Positions 41,480-50,662 are shown, counted from the stretch's first letter. The stretch is 64,000 bases of DNA from Bog-473 sp963807675 (GCA_963807675.1 CAWECP010000012.1:1302001-1366000), one strand, 5' to 3'. Numbers and translations: made by a program. The notes: generated by a model not told the origin, from the letters alone.

Positions 41480-42275
41480 CCCGGCGGCGGTGCGCCGTGG
41501 CCCCGCCCAGGACCGGGCCGGTGCGCGGGCGTGTCGCTTCGCGCGACGGCGGTTCGACGGGCGGCACGGGGCGGCCCGTGACCGCCCAATGCAGCAGCCG
41601 GGCCTGGCTGTCGACGAGATGGCCGGTCCGGATGCCCCAGAACTCGAAGCCGTAGCGGTGCGCGGACACGCTGGCGAACATGGCGACGAGCGTTCCCGCC
41701 ACCGCCATGGGATCGGCGCCGGCCGGCGACGAGGTCACCGTGCCCGGCGTCCCATCGTTCGACGGAGAGGCGGAGGCGATCACCTGCGCCAGCGCGACGG
41801 TCACTGCGTTGAGCGCCCGCACGCGGATGCCGCGCAGCTGCGCGTCGCCTTCCTCGGTCGCCAGGTCGACGACGCGGAACACGGCGCGGTTGTCCTCCCA
41901 GTAGGCGAGGAACCCCTCGGTGACGGCGAGGGCGGTGTCCCAGCTGGCCCCCTCCGACCAGTCGCCGCCGACCAGCTCGGCCAGCTGGGCGGCCTGGTCC
42001 ACCATGACCTCGGCCAGCACGCGGATGGCCTGTTCGACGTTGCCGAAATACTGGTAGAAGGTCGCCGGCGACGTGCGGGCCTGCCGGGCGATGTCGGTGA
42101 CCTTCACCGACCGCCACGACGTGGTGGAGAGGAGCTCCACCGTGGCGTCGAGCAAGCGTTGGCGGGTCAGGCGACCCCGCTCGCCGGGCACTCGCCCGTC
42201 GGTGGTCGCCACCGGCTCGCCGTACTCGCCCCATGCGACGATGGCGGCTTCCGACCCGCGGCGATCTCCGGCCAT
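41472..42275 (-). CDS. TetR family regulator
   Basis: 267 residues from ATG 42275. HTH: LTRQRLLDATVELLSTTSWRSVKVTDIARQARTSPATFYQYFGNVEQAIRVLAE, followed by an all-helical ligand domain with TEGFLAYWEDNRAVFRVVDLATEEGD. Longer than usual because of an Arg/Pro-rich C-terminal tail (PVPPVEPPSREATRPRTGP). TACGCT 8 nt before the ATG makes it leaderless. It faces another TetR gene across 63 bp. Target genes unknown; the divergent pair and the cyclase are candidates. Confidence 0.85.
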   Translation of the reverse strand: MAGDRRGSEAAIVAWGEYGEPVATTDGRVPGERGRLTRQRLLDATVELLSTTSWRSVKVTDIARQARTSPATFYQYFGNVEQAIRVLAEVMVDQAAQLAELVGGDWSEGASWDTALAVTEGFLAYWEDNRAVFRVVDLATEEGDAQLRGIRVRALNAVTVALAQVIASASPSNDGTPGTVTSSPAGADPMAVAGTLVAMFASVSAHRYGFEFWGIRTGHLVDSQARLLHWAVTGRPVPPVEPPSREATRPRTGPVLGGATAHRRRAT

Positions 42276-42283
42276 GGCGGCCC

Positions 42284-42289
42284 AGCGTA
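42284..42289 (-). promoter_or_regulatory. -10 element TACGCT, leaderless start
   Basis: Ends 8 nt before ATG 42275 of the minus-strand TetR gene. Confidence 0.5.
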
Positions 42290-42326
42290 GTGGCCCCGTT
42301 CCCGAAGACCCAGGTGACGGGCCGGA

Positions 42327-42332
42327 TACGAT
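42327..42332 (+). promoter_or_regulatory. -10 element TACGAT, leaderless start
   Basis: Ends 6 nt before ATG 42339 of the plus-strand TetR gene. The two divergent -10 elements are only 37 bp apart, so their promoters must overlap. Confidence 0.5.
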
Positions 42333-42338
42333 GGCGGG

Positions 42339-42947
42339 ATGGAGCAGACGGTGGCCCGCCCGCTCACCCGCGCGCAACAAGCCCGGCGGCAGCGCGTGAT
42401 CGATGCAGCAATGGCGCTGGGGCTCGAAGGCGGATACGAGGCGGTGCAGATGCGGGACGTGGCGGCCCGCGCCGACGTCGCCATGGGCACGGTCTACCGC
42501 TACTTCTCGAGCAAGGACCATCTCCTGGCGGCAACGCTGGTGCACTGGGTCGAGCTGCTCGACACCCGCATCGGCCAGCACCCCCCACGCGGGGTGCACC
42601 CGGCCGACCGCGTGCTCAACGTCCTCGACCGTGCCCTGCGCGCCATGGGACGTCAGCCCAAGCTCGTCGCCGCTGTCTTCACGTCGCTGTCGTCCCCGGA
42701 CCCCGCCGCCGTCGGCTGCCAGCAGCAGATCACACTGCTGATGGAAGGGATCATTTCGCGGGCGATGGGCGAGCCCGACATCCCCGACATGGCGGACCGG
42801 GCCCGCATGATCGGCCACGTCTGGTACTCCGCCCTGGTGGGGTGGATCAACGGGTGGTCCACCATGGCGCGGGTCTACGACGAGCTCGCCGTGTCCGTGC
42901 GGTTGCTCCTGCCCGACGAGCTGGTGGAGCGGCGCCCGGCCTGGTGA
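42339..42947 (+). CDS. TetR family regulator, KstR-like
   Basis: 202 residues. HTH: LTRAQQARRQRVIDAAMALGLEGGYEAVQMRDVAARADVAMGTVYRYFSSKDHLLAATLVHW; the ADVAMGTVYRYFSSKDHLLAA stretch is that of the KstR group, which represses cholesterol and fatty-acid catabolism genes with acyl-CoA or CoA-thioester inducers. Helical C-domain with LLMEGIISRAMGEPD and HVWYSALVGWINGW. Leaderless start. Whether it controls the ABC exporter downstream or the lipid/acyl-CoA genes elsewhere is unknown; no steroid genes lie beside it. Confidence 0.85.
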   Translation: MEQTVARPLTRAQQARRQRVIDAAMALGLEGGYEAVQMRDVAARADVAMGTVYRYFSSKDHLLAATLVHWVELLDTRIGQHPPRGVHPADRVLNVLDRALRAMGRQPKLVAAVFTSLSSPDPAAVGCQQQITLLMEGIISRAMGEPDIPDMADRARMIGHVWYSALVGWINGWSTMARVYDELAVSVRLLLPDELVERRPAW

Positions 42948-42959
42948 CGGCGGCGTCAC
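42944..42959. terminator. Hairpin GTGACG-GCGG-CGTCAC at TetR stop
   Basis: Perfect 6-bp arms overlapping the TGA of the KstR-like gene and about 55 bp before the ABC gene. It may end the TetR transcript or serve as operator, since the TGACG arm is the same as in the palindromes at 6036 and 21660. Confidence 0.35.
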
Positions 42960-43000
42960 GCCGGCGTCGGCGTGACCACGGGGACGGAGAACGCCCGCGC

Positions 43001-43006
43001 TAACGT
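43001..43006 (+). promoter_or_regulatory. -10 element TAACGT, leaderless start
   Basis: Ends 7 nt before GTG 43014; it places the ABC ATPase start there rather than at GTG 42972. Confidence 0.5.
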
Positions 43007-43013
43007 CGTCCCG

Positions 43014-43955
43014 GTGACCGCCGGCTCCTCCACCCGCGGCCTTCCCATCGAGTTCAGCGGGCTGAGCAAGCACTTCGGGCCGGTACTCGCCGTCGACAAC
43101 CTCAGTTTCACCGTCGAGCCCGGGCGCGTCACCGGGTTCCTCGGACCCAACGGCTCCGGCAAGACGACGACGCTGCGCATGCTCCTCGGGCTCGTCCATC
43201 CCTCGGCGGGGACGGCCACCATCGCCGGACGGAACTACGAGGACCTCGAGAACCCGTCCTCCACCGTCGGTGCGGTGCTCGAGGCGACGAGCTTTCATCC
43301 GGCCCGGCGCGCCCGTACACATCTGCGCATGGCGGCGCGGGCGGGCGGGCACGACGACAAGCGCGCCGACGAGGTGCTGGACCTCGTCGGCCTGAAGGGG
43401 GATGCCAAGCGCAAGGTCGGCGGCTTCTCCATGGGCATGCGTCAGCGGCTCGAGCTGGCGACCGCGCTCCTCGGCGACCCCGACGTCCTCGTCCTCGACG
43501 AGCCTTCCAACGGCCTCGACCCCCAGGGCATCGTGTGGCTGCGCGACTTCATGCGCTACCTGGCCGGCGAGGGGCGCACCGTCCTGGTCTCCTCGCACCT
43601 GCTGGCCGAAATGGCCCAGACCATCGACGACGCCGTCATCGTCTCCTTCGGCCAGCTGAAGGCCCAAGGGACGCTCGAGGAGATCACCAAGGGCCTGACG
43701 GGGATCATCATGCGGGCCCGGACACCGGAAGCGGATCGGCTCTGCGGGGTGCTCGCGAAGGCGGGCATCGCCTTCCGCCGCCTGACGAACGAGGAGGTGG
43801 CGATGGACGGCGTCACCCCCGAACAGATCGGCCCGCTGCTCGCCTCCAACCAGATCGTGCTCTACGAGCTGACGCGGGACGGCGGTGACCTCGAGTCGGT
43901 CTTCCTCTCACTGACCTCGGGGCTCGGCTTCGGCGAGGTGGACAGCCTGTCGTGA
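43014..43955 (+). CDS. ABC transporter ATP-binding protein
   Basis: 313 residues from GTG 43014. Walker A GPNGSGKTTT, a degenerate signature GGFSMGMRQRLELA, Walker B VLVLDEPSNGLDP and switch His in VLVSSHLLAEM. After the NBD, about 80 residues form the C-terminal domain found in bacitracin/multidrug type (BcrA-like) exporters. Overlaps the permease start as GTGA. Drives export of an unknown compound by the two-gene system. Confidence 0.9.
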   Translation: MTAGSSTRGLPIEFSGLSKHFGPVLAVDNLSFTVEPGRVTGFLGPNGSGKTTTLRMLLGLVHPSAGTATIAGRNYEDLENPSSTVGAVLEATSFHPARRARTHLRMAARAGGHDDKRADEVLDLVGLKGDAKRKVGGFSMGMRQRLELATALLGDPDVLVLDEPSNGLDPQGIVWLRDFMRYLAGEGRTVLVSSHLLAEMAQTIDDAVIVSFGQLKAQGTLEEITKGLTGIIMRARTPEADRLCGVLAKAGIAFRRLTNEEVAMDGVTPEQIGPLLASNQIVLYELTRDGGDLESVFLSLTSGLGFGEVDSLS

Positions 43956-44755
43956 TCGACGCCCTCAGAGCCGAGCTGCTCAAGATCCGTTCGACGCCGG
44001 GGGCATGGGTCACCTTCGGCCTCGGTTTCCCCCTTGCCGTCCTCGGCATCCTCTTCGTGTTCGCCGCTTCGGGCGGCTTCCCCGGGCACACCTTCTACTT
44101 CGCGGACAACACAAAGCTGCAACGAGAACTGCTCGGCGCCGGCTACTTCGCCATTGAGGTGCTCGCCCCGATTCTGGGTGTCCTGTGCATCACGAGCGAG
44201 TACCGGCACAAGACCCTGACCACCTCGCTCGTGCTGGTGCCGGTGCGCCCCCGCGTCCTGGGCGCCAAGGTGGTGGTCACCGCGCTCTGGTCGATCTGCA
44301 TCGCCGCGCTGACCCTCGTCGCCGTCGGGGCCGTGGGGCTTCCCTGGAACAACGCCCTGGGCGGAGCAGCGACCCAGGTGACGGACCAGGCGGGTGCGGT
44401 CCTCCCAGGCCTGCTCGCGTCGGCGGTGCTGCTCGGACTCTTCGGGTTGGGCTTCGGCACGCTGGTCAAGAATCAGATCGCCGGCATCTTGATCACCATC
44501 GGGGGAACGCTCATCCTCGAACCGCTACTCATCGGCCTGGCGCACGCGATCTTCCACTACGACCTCAATTGGCTCCCCAATCGTGCCGGCGCTGCCCTGG
44601 CCGGTGACGTGGCGCGCGGCATCGGCGGGGGTGGCGGGGGAGGCGGTGCCCTCCACCTGCTCACCTGGTGGCAGGGCGGCCTCGTGATGCTGCTGTGGGG
44701 CGTGGTGCCCCTGGCCATCGGCTACTTCACGACGTTCAACCGCGACGTCACGTAG
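43952..44755 (+). CDS. ABC-2 type permease
   Basis: 267 residues. Six predicted helices: FGLGFPLAVLGILFVFAA, EVLAPILGVLCI, TALWSICIAALTLVAVGAVGL, GLLASAVLLGLFGLGFG, GILITIGGTLILEPLL and LVMLLWGVVPLAIGYF. The TSEYRHKTLTTSLVLVP motif between helices 2 and 3 is typical of the BcrB/NatB-like group. A run of eight Gly (IGGGGGGGGALH) lies in the loop before the last helix. GTG start overlaps the ATPase stop, so the pair is translated together. Confidence 0.85.
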   Translation: MIDALRAELLKIRSTPGAWVTFGLGFPLAVLGILFVFAASGGFPGHTFYFADNTKLQRELLGAGYFAIEVLAPILGVLCITSEYRHKTLTTSLVLVPVRPRVLGAKVVVTALWSICIAALTLVAVGAVGLPWNNALGGAATQVTDQAGAVLPGLLASAVLLGLFGLGFGTLVKNQIAGILITIGGTLILEPLLIGLAHAIFHYDLNWLPNRAGAALAGDVARGIGGGGGGGGALHLLTWWQGGLVMLLWGVVPLAIGYFTTFNRDVT

Positions 44756-44764
44756 CCGCTGCGG

Positions 44765-46438
44765 TCAGCCGCGCAGGACGACCCCCGGGCGGGCGGCCAG
44801 GCCGTCGGCCGCCGGCGACCCGTCCACCCGGATGGGCACCCCGTTCACCAGTATGTGCGTCATGCCCTCCGGGGCGTCGGCGATGAGGCGCTCACCGTCG
44901 GCCGGGAAGTCGCGGATGCGGCGGAGCGGTCCCGGCGCCACCGTCTCGGGGTCGAACACGCACAGGTCGGCCGCCTTGCCCACTTCCACGGTCCCCCGGC
45001 TATGGAGCCCGTAGACACCGGCCGGCTCCCCGGTCAGCTTGTGGATGGCGCGCTCGAGCGGCATGACCCCCTTCTCCCGCACCCAGTTGCCCAGCAGGTC
45101 GGTCGAGAAGCAGGCGTCGCAGAGCTGGGAGACGTGCGCCCCCGAGTCGGCCAGCCCGAGCAGCACGTTGTCGCGCGGCAAGAGCCAGGCGATGGCCTCG
45201 GGATCGTCGTTGGCCAGCACCGACCAGAAGCGCGCCTCGAGGTCGTCGTCCAGCGAAACGTCGAGCATGACGTCGAGCGGCGTGCAGCCCCTCTCCTCCG
45301 CCAGCACCTGCACCGGACGGTCGGCCAGGTCGGGGTGGGACCGCGACTCGGCCACGGAGATGGCGGCCCAGTTCAGCGGGAAGCCACCGGCTCGCCCGCT
45401 CACGTCCTCCCAGGCCGTGGCCCGCCACGCCGGGTCGCGGTAGGCGGCCTTGCGCTCGTCCTTCGACTTGCCCATGAGCGCGGCGAAGGTGGGGCGCATG
45501 TTGAGGGTGAAGGGCTCCGAGAGGTTCATCTGGAAGACCAGAGGGCGGCACGAGACCTGGGGCCATACCTCGACGCCCTCCGCCCAGGCGGCGTCGTGCT
45601 CGGCCACCACCTTCTCGTGGTAGGGGTACCCCTTGACGGTCAGCAGCGCCGTCCACGTGAAGGGACGTCCCACCTCGCGCTGGAGGCGGAAGACCTCCTC
45701 GTTGGGGAACACGCCGCCCGGCAGCAGGGCCACGACGCCGCGCCCGCTCTGCTTGACCGGCTCCAACAGGGCCCGCAGCTCGGCCAGGTCGGCCACCCGC
45801 GAGGGCACCGGGCGGCCACTGTCGCCGTTGTGAGTCGGCGAAGCGCTCGAGGCGAAACCGGCGGCACCACCGGCCATGGCGTCGGCCACCACCTGCTGCA
45901 TGTGCGCCAGCTCGTCCCCGGTTGCCGCGCGCTCGTACGCCTGATCGCCCATGACGTAGAGGCGCACCGCCGTGTGGCCCACGTAGCACGCGTAGTTCAA
46001 TGCGGTGCCGCGGCGGGCCACGGCGTCGAGGTACCCGGTGAAGGTCTCGAACTCGTCCCAGGGCACGCCGGCCGCGAGCGTGTCGAAGCTCATGTCCTCG
46101 ACGTGCTGGAGCGTGCGGGCCAGGAGTGCCACCCCGTCGGGCCGTATCGGCGCGATGGAGAACCCGCAATTGCCCGCCACCACCGTCGTCACGCCGTGGA
46201 ACGACGACGGTGTGAGGTCCGGGTCCCAGAAGACCTGCGCGTCGTAGTGCGTGTGGATGTCGATGAAGCCGGGGGACACCACCTGGCCCGACGCGTCGAG
46301 CACCCGTGCGCCGTCCAGCCCGTCCCCGACCCCGCTGATCAGGCCGTTGGTGACCGCGACGTCCGCCGCCCGGCCTGGTGCACCGGTCCCGTCCACCACC
46401 GTGCCACCCCGGATGACGATGTCTGCGCACATGGGCAT
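44765..46438 (-). CDS. D-aminoacylase/N-acyl-D-amino-acid deacylase family amidohydrolase
   Basis: 557 residues from ATG 46438 (ATG 46432 possible). Amidohydrolase_3 type: DIVIRGGTVVDGTG, metal site PGFIDIHTHYDAQ, GVTTVVAGNCGFSIAP, a Cys/His region YACYVGHTAVR, LADSGAHVSQLCDA (catalytic Asp) and the composite beta-sandwich end GKAADLCVFDPETVAPGP. Closest in layout to the large actinobacterial clade around D-aminoacylase and dihydroorotase-like enzymes; the true substrate is often unknown. Convergent with the ABC permease (9-bp gap) and divergent from the hydrolase at 46578. Confidence 0.85.
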   Translation of the reverse strand: MPMCADIVIRGGTVVDGTGAPGRAADVAVTNGLISGVGDGLDGARVLDASGQVVSPGFIDIHTHYDAQVFWDPDLTPSSFHGVTTVVAGNCGFSIAPIRPDGVALLARTLQHVEDMSFDTLAAGVPWDEFETFTGYLDAVARRGTALNYACYVGHTAVRLYVMGDQAYERAATGDELAHMQQVVADAMAGGAAGFASSASPTHNGDSGRPVPSRVADLAELRALLEPVKQSGRGVVALLPGGVFPNEEVFRLQREVGRPFTWTALLTVKGYPYHEKVVAEHDAAWAEGVEVWPQVSCRPLVFQMNLSEPFTLNMRPTFAALMGKSKDERKAAYRDPAWRATAWEDVSGRAGGFPLNWAAISVAESRSHPDLADRPVQVLAEERGCTPLDVMLDVSLDDDLEARFWSVLANDDPEAIAWLLPRDNVLLGLADSGAHVSQLCDACFSTDLLGNWVREKGVMPLERAIHKLTGEPAGVYGLHSRGTVEVGKAADLCVFDPETVAPGPLRRIRDFPADGERLIADAPEGMTHILVNGVPIRVDGSPAADGLAARPGVVLRG

Positions 46439-46577
46439 ATCGTCGCAGCCCCAGCGCCCCGGCGCACGCGCGGGTTGCAGAAAAGCGGTGACGTTCGGGT
46501 ACGGTGGGGTCGGGCCCGGGTATGGCACCGGGTGGGGAGGACGGCGCGCCGACGCGGCGCGAGACGGGAGTGTCGCC

Positions 46578-47699
46578 ATGGCGGTTCGGTTCTTCAGGTC
46601 CAGAGCACGGCAACCGGAGGACTCGCAGGACTCGCTGCAGATCTCCGGCGCCATCATCGCGCCCTCCGACGGGCCGTCTCCCGTTGCGCTCGTCGACGCC
46701 GGCCACGCGGCCCACGGCCTCGGGGTGGTGCGTGACCAGTACGAGCGCAAGATCCGCAAGAACCCCACCATCAGGATGGTCCCGAGCTCCATCATGGTGG
46801 ACGGCCGCCGCCTCCGCTTCGCCGTGTCGGACAACGTCGGCGCCTACGGGCCCGACGGGCCCGGGACGCCGCCCATCTGGGCGGTCAACATCCACGGCTA
46901 CTTCGCCGGCGGGGGCATGTACTGGCGCGAGAGCGCCCGCCTGGCCGAGCAGCTCGGCTGGCGCGTGATCAACCCGAGCCTGCCCGGCTTCGGCGGCAGC
47001 GATCCGCTCGACTGGCAGGACGTGTCCATGGAGAACCTGGCCAGCCAGGTCATGGCCATCGTGCACAAGGTCGACGCCGGTCCGGTCGTCCTGCTCGGCC
47101 ACTCCATGGGCGGGGCGGTCGCCGTGCAGTTCGCGCACGATCACCCCCGGCGCACTCTCGGCCTGATCTACCGGGACGGGGTCAGCACGCCGGCCTGGAA
47201 GGACCGCACCGGCATCATCCCGACCGTCTTGTCACCCTTTTTGCCGGACGTGGCGCCGATGGTCGACATGATGGCCGCCGTCCTCTTCGACCTGCCCGAC
47301 CTGGCCATCGGGCGGCTGTACTCGACCGTGCGCGCCGTGTTGCCGGACGTGCGTCAGAACATCCGCACGGTGGCGCAGACCATGCCGGTGGGCAGCATGC
47401 TCATGACGCTCGACCAGCGCAGCCAGGTCCGGGCGCTGGTGGCCCAACAGATCCCGATCCTGAACGAGTGGGGATGCTTCGACCGGATTACGCCGGGGCA
47501 CACCGCGTTGGAGTTCGCCGCCATCGCGCGCTCCCCGGTGCTGTGGGTGCCGGGTGGGCACAGCTGGATGCTGGCCCGCCCGCAGGGGCAGGCGGACATA
47601 TTGACCCACCTGGTGCGCGGGCGCGAGTTCCTGACCCAGATGGAGAGCCGCTGGCGACAGCTCACGCCGCGCGAGGTCACGCTGCGCGCCGTCAACTGA
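46578..47699 (+). CDS. Alpha/beta hydrolase
   Basis: 373 residues from ATG 46578, with GGGAG upstream. A 90-residue N-terminal extension is followed by the hydrolase core: oxyanion strand VNIHGYFAGGG, PGFGGSDP, nucleophile elbow LLGHSMGGAVAV, and a late GGHSW His in WVPGGHSWMLARP. The catalytic acid lies probably in the segment before it. Typical alpha/beta hydrolase fold esterase/lipase-like enzyme; no specific substrate. dedA starts 58 nt downstream, so the two may share a transcript. Confidence 0.82.
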   Translation: MAVRFFRSRARQPEDSQDSLQISGAIIAPSDGPSPVALVDAGHAAHGLGVVRDQYERKIRKNPTIRMVPSSIMVDGRRLRFAVSDNVGAYGPDGPGTPPIWAVNIHGYFAGGGMYWRESARLAEQLGWRVINPSLPGFGGSDPLDWQDVSMENLASQVMAIVHKVDAGPVVLLGHSMGGAVAVQFAHDHPRRTLGLIYRDGVSTPAWKDRTGIIPTVLSPFLPDVAPMVDMMAAVLFDLPDLAIGRLYSTVRAVLPDVRQNIRTVAQTMPVGSMLMTLDQRSQVRALVAQQIPILNEWGCFDRITPGHTALEFAAIARSPVLWVPGGHSWMLARPQGQADILTHLVRGREFLTQMESRWRQLTPREVTLRAVN

Positions 47700-47757
47700 C
47701 CGTCGCCGTGCCGCGGCTCCGGTCACCGGTGCGCCGCGTCAAACACGAGGGCGCCGA

Positions 47758-48408
47758 GTGATCGACAAAATCCTGCACCCGCTCCTCTCGCTGCACGGGT
47801 GGCAGGCCTACGCGCTGGTCGGCGTGCTCGTCTTCGCCGAGGCCGCCGTCCTGCTCGGCTTCGTGTTCCCCGGTGAGACGGCGGCCCTCCTCGGCGGCGT
47901 CCTGGCCTCGAAGGGCGGCGTGACCCTGGCCGCCATCACCGTCGTCGTGGTGCTGTGCGCCATTGTGGGCGACTCGGTGGGCTACGCCGTGGGAGACCGC
48001 TATGGCCGCAAGCTGCTCAGCCTCGGACCACTGCGCAAGCGCCAGAAGGGCATCGACACGGCGCTGGACCAACTGAGCCGCCGTGGCGCCACGGCGGTCT
48101 TCGTGGCGCGTTTCTCCGCCTTCCTGCGCGCCGTCGTGCCCGGCCTGGCCGGCATGTCGTCCATGCCGTACCGCATCTTCTTGCCGGCGAACGCCCTCGG
48201 AGGCATCTGCTGGGGCGTGCTCTACGTCATGCTCGGCTACTTCGTGGGCGAGCGCGTGGAGAAGGCAACCGGCATCGCGTCGGACATCCTGCTGGGGGTC
48301 ATTCTGGTCGTGATCGTCGTGCTGGTGATCCGGCACCGCCGCCGGAGCAAGCAGGACATCGAAGGCCCGAGCGAGCAGACGGCGTCGGGGGGCGACCCGG
48401 CGGCCTGA
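47758..48408 (+). CDS. DedA family membrane protein
   Basis: 216 residues. DedA/SNARE-associated signature: LVFAEAAVLLGFVFPGETAALLGG, GDSVGYAVGDRYGRKLL and the FVARFSAFLRAVVPGLAGMSSMPYRIFLPAN block with the conserved Arg, then a final helix GVILVVIVVLVIRHRRR and polar tail. These proteins are linked to undecaprenyl-phosphate or phospholipid flipping in the membrane (established for relatives). Start GTG 47758. Confidence 0.9.
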   Translation: MIDKILHPLLSLHGWQAYALVGVLVFAEAAVLLGFVFPGETAALLGGVLASKGGVTLAAITVVVVLCAIVGDSVGYAVGDRYGRKLLSLGPLRKRQKGIDTALDQLSRRGATAVFVARFSAFLRAVVPGLAGMSSMPYRIFLPANALGGICWGVLYVMLGYFVGERVEKATGIASDILLGVILVVIVVLVIRHRRRSKQDIEGPSEQTASGGDPAA

Positions 48409-48415
48409 CCGCCTC

Positions 48416-49960
48416 TCAGATCGGCGGCTCGAGCACCGAGCGGTCGCCCGCACGCAGACCTTCGATGACCCGGGCGAACTCGCCGGCCGCGTCGTTGCCC
48501 TGGGCGTCGGTGTCGAGCCAGCGCGGCGCCGACGGATCGCTGCGGTCCATGCCGAACAGGCCGAAGCGGGGTTCGTACGTGCCCCACTCGTAATTGTCGA
48601 CCAGTGACCAGTGCAGATAGGCGCGCACAGGGACGCCGTCGGCCACGGCGTCGGCCACCGCCCCCAGGTGCGCGCGGACATAGTGCGGCCGGTCCATGCC
48701 GTCCTCCCGCCGTTCCGGGCGCCCGTCGCGCACCCGTGTCGCCATGCCGTTCTCCACCACCCACAGGGGCAGGCCAGGCCGCAGCGCGGCCTCGGTGGCG
48801 CACCACGACCGCAGACCCGAGGGGTGCGGCACGACGTCCCAGAGCGCCCGCCCGAAGGACCAGTCGCGCCGGCCGGCCCGGAGGCGGCGTCCCGGCACCC
48901 GCAGGGCGTGGCTGGCCACGGGGTCGTACCAGTCGAAGGCGGCGGCGTCGATGACGCGTTTCCGGGCCGACGCCTGCACGGCGTCGACCACCCGGCGCGG
49001 CGCGGTGCGGCGCGTGATCCCCCGCACCCGTTCCCACAGGCGCCCCTGGCCGGGCTCGCGCCCGGCGCCGTAAGGCGACATGGCGGCGAAGTACCGGCGG
49101 ATGGCCGCCTCCCCGGCGTGGCGCGGCGGGAAGGCGGCGTCGTGCACCGTACGGCGCTCGTCCAGGTACTGGTCGACGTCGCTCGGCTCCACCCCGGCTT
49201 GGCGCAGCTGGAGCAGGTCGAGCAGCATGCGGTCCAGCTCGTAGATCGATGACGAGCTGGTGTTGATGGTGACCTCGGCCCCGGATTGCACCGCGGTGAC
49301 CGCGTCGGCGGCCAGCACGTGCCCCGTGAGCAGGTTGTCGAGCGCGCAGAAGGCGTCGGACAGCGCCATGCGCCGCCCCGGCGGGCACGCGCCCTCGACC
49401 CAGCCCATCAACATCACGATGTTGGGCTCGTTCACCGTGATCCAGCGCGTGCAGTACGGGGCCAGCGCCGGCACGATGCGCGCCACGTGCCGTGCGAACA
49501 CGTCGGGCGAGCCGGGGCGCAGCCAGAACTCCTCGCCCAGCCACCACGGATGGGTGAAGTGGTGCAGCGTGACGACGGGCTCCAGGCCCCGGTCGCGGCA
49601 CAACGAGAGGATCTCCGCGTAGTGCTCCAGCGCGGCGTCGTCGAATTCGCCCGGCCGGGGCTCCAGGCGCGCCCACTCCACCGAGAGCCGGAACGCGTTG
49701 CAGCCGATGGCCGCGGCGCGGTCGAGCGCCTCGGTCGGGTGTCGCCAGAAGTCGCAGGCCAGCCCCGAGCGCTCGGCGCGGCCGGTGGCCTCCCAGCCCG
49801 ACCAGTTGTTGTGCGGCTCACCGTCGCCGTTGAAGCCGCCCTCGACCTGGTAGCCCGAGGTGGCGACGCCGGCCAGGAAGCCCGGGCCGAGCAGGCTGGC
49901 GTCCTTGGCCCGGCGCGGGCGCGGCGCCGTCCTGCGGCGGGTCGGGGCGTCGTCGGCCAT
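48416..49960 (-). CDS. Glycoside hydrolase family 1 (beta-glucosidase-like)
   Basis: 514 residues from ATG 49960. TIM-barrel GH1: FLAGVATSGYQVEGG, CNAFRLSVEWARLEP, acid/base Glu in WITVNEPN, nucleophile Glu in LWVVENGMATR, then HWSLVDNYEWGTYEPRFGLF. The tail helix ends VIEGLRAGDRSVLEPPI. Hydrolyses beta-glucosides or galactosides; sugar unknown. An Arg-rich N-terminus (APTRRRTAPRPRRAKDA) without a signal peptide implies a cytoplasmic enzyme. Convergent with dedA. Confidence 0.9.
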   Translation of the reverse strand: MADDAPTRRRTAPRPRRAKDASLLGPGFLAGVATSGYQVEGGFNGDGEPHNNWSGWEATGRAERSGLACDFWRHPTEALDRAAAIGCNAFRLSVEWARLEPRPGEFDDAALEHYAEILSLCRDRGLEPVVTLHHFTHPWWLGEEFWLRPGSPDVFARHVARIVPALAPYCTRWITVNEPNIVMLMGWVEGACPPGRRMALSDAFCALDNLLTGHVLAADAVTAVQSGAEVTINTSSSSIYELDRMLLDLLQLRQAGVEPSDVDQYLDERRTVHDAAFPPRHAGEAAIRRYFAAMSPYGAGREPGQGRLWERVRGITRRTAPRRVVDAVQASARKRVIDAAAFDWYDPVASHALRVPGRRLRAGRRDWSFGRALWDVVPHPSGLRSWCATEAALRPGLPLWVVENGMATRVRDGRPERREDGMDRPHYVRAHLGAVADAVADGVPVRAYLHWSLVDNYEWGTYEPRFGLFGMDRSDPSAPRWLDTDAQGNDAAGEFARVIEGLRAGDRSVLEPPI

Positions 49961-50006
49961 GCGATCAGCTTGGCAGGTGCCGCGCGGTCCGGGCCCGGCC
50001 GGCGCC

Positions 50007-50606
50007 TCAGTGGGGCGGCGACAGCGCGCGGAGGCGCGAGAGGGCGGCGGAGACGATCTCCACCTCGTCGCGCGCCTGGCGCACCAGCGAGCGCACTTGC
50101 GGCTCGGTGGCGTCGCCCCCGGCCCGCAGCGCCGCGGCCTGCACGTCGCGGGCGGCGCCGATGACCTCGGCCACCTGCAGGCGCACCGTGTCGGGCCGGG
50201 CGCCGAAGGGCAGGCGACGCTCGTGGCGTAACAGCCCGTCCAGCTGCCCGGCGACGCCGCGCAGCGAGCGGCAGACGGACGGCAGCTCGGCCACGGGCGC
50301 GTCGTGGGCCGCCGCGTGCGCCACCGCGGCCTCGGCATCCTCCACGGCCACCCACAGGCGCCGCCGCACCCGGGCCGCCGGGCCCCGGCTGAGCTGCTCG
50401 GGCGTGGCCCGGGACCCTTGGCGCTCGCGTCCGGCGGCCACGAGGGCGACCCCGGCCAGCAGGCCGCGGGTGGCCACGTGCCCGCGCACGGCACGCCAGT
50501 GCCGCCGCACGTAGCCGCGCGCCAGGAGGAAGGCGGCCGCCAGCCCGAGCGCGACGACGAGGGCCGCCAGGAGCAGGAACTCGGCCGCGTGGCCCAGGAA
50601 CGTCAC
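50007..50606 (-). CDS. Membrane-anchored protein of unknown function
   Basis: 199 residues from GTG 50606. One N-terminal membrane helix (FLLLAALVVALGLAAAFLLA), then a charged juxtamembrane stretch and a long alpha-helical cytoplasmic region (VEDAEAAVAHAAAHDAPVAEL, LQVAEVIGAARDVQAAAL). No family recognised. TACAAT 6 nt before the GTG gives a leaderless start. Divergent from the 50669 gene. Confidence 0.65.
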   Translation of the reverse strand: MTFLGHAAEFLLLAALVVALGLAAAFLLARGYVRRHWRAVRGHVATRGLLAGVALVAAGRERQGSRATPEQLSRGPAARVRRRLWVAVEDAEAAVAHAAAHDAPVAELPSVCRSLRGVAGQLDGLLRHERRLPFGARPDTVRLQVAEVIGAARDVQAAALRAGGDATEPQVRSLVRQARDEVEIVSAALSRLRALSPPH

Positions 50607-50612
50607 ACAGGA

Positions 50613-50618
50613 ATTGTA
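50613..50618 (-). promoter_or_regulatory. -10 element TACAAT, leaderless start
   Basis: Ends 6 nt before GTG 50606, minus strand. Confidence 0.5.
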
Positions 50619-50656
50619 GGCGGCGGGTCCGCACGGGAGCCGGCGGGGCCCGGCAG

Positions 50657-50662
50657 TACCCT
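50657..50662 (+). promoter_or_regulatory. -10 element TACCCT, leaderless start
   Basis: Ends 6 nt before ATG 50669. Confidence 0.5.
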
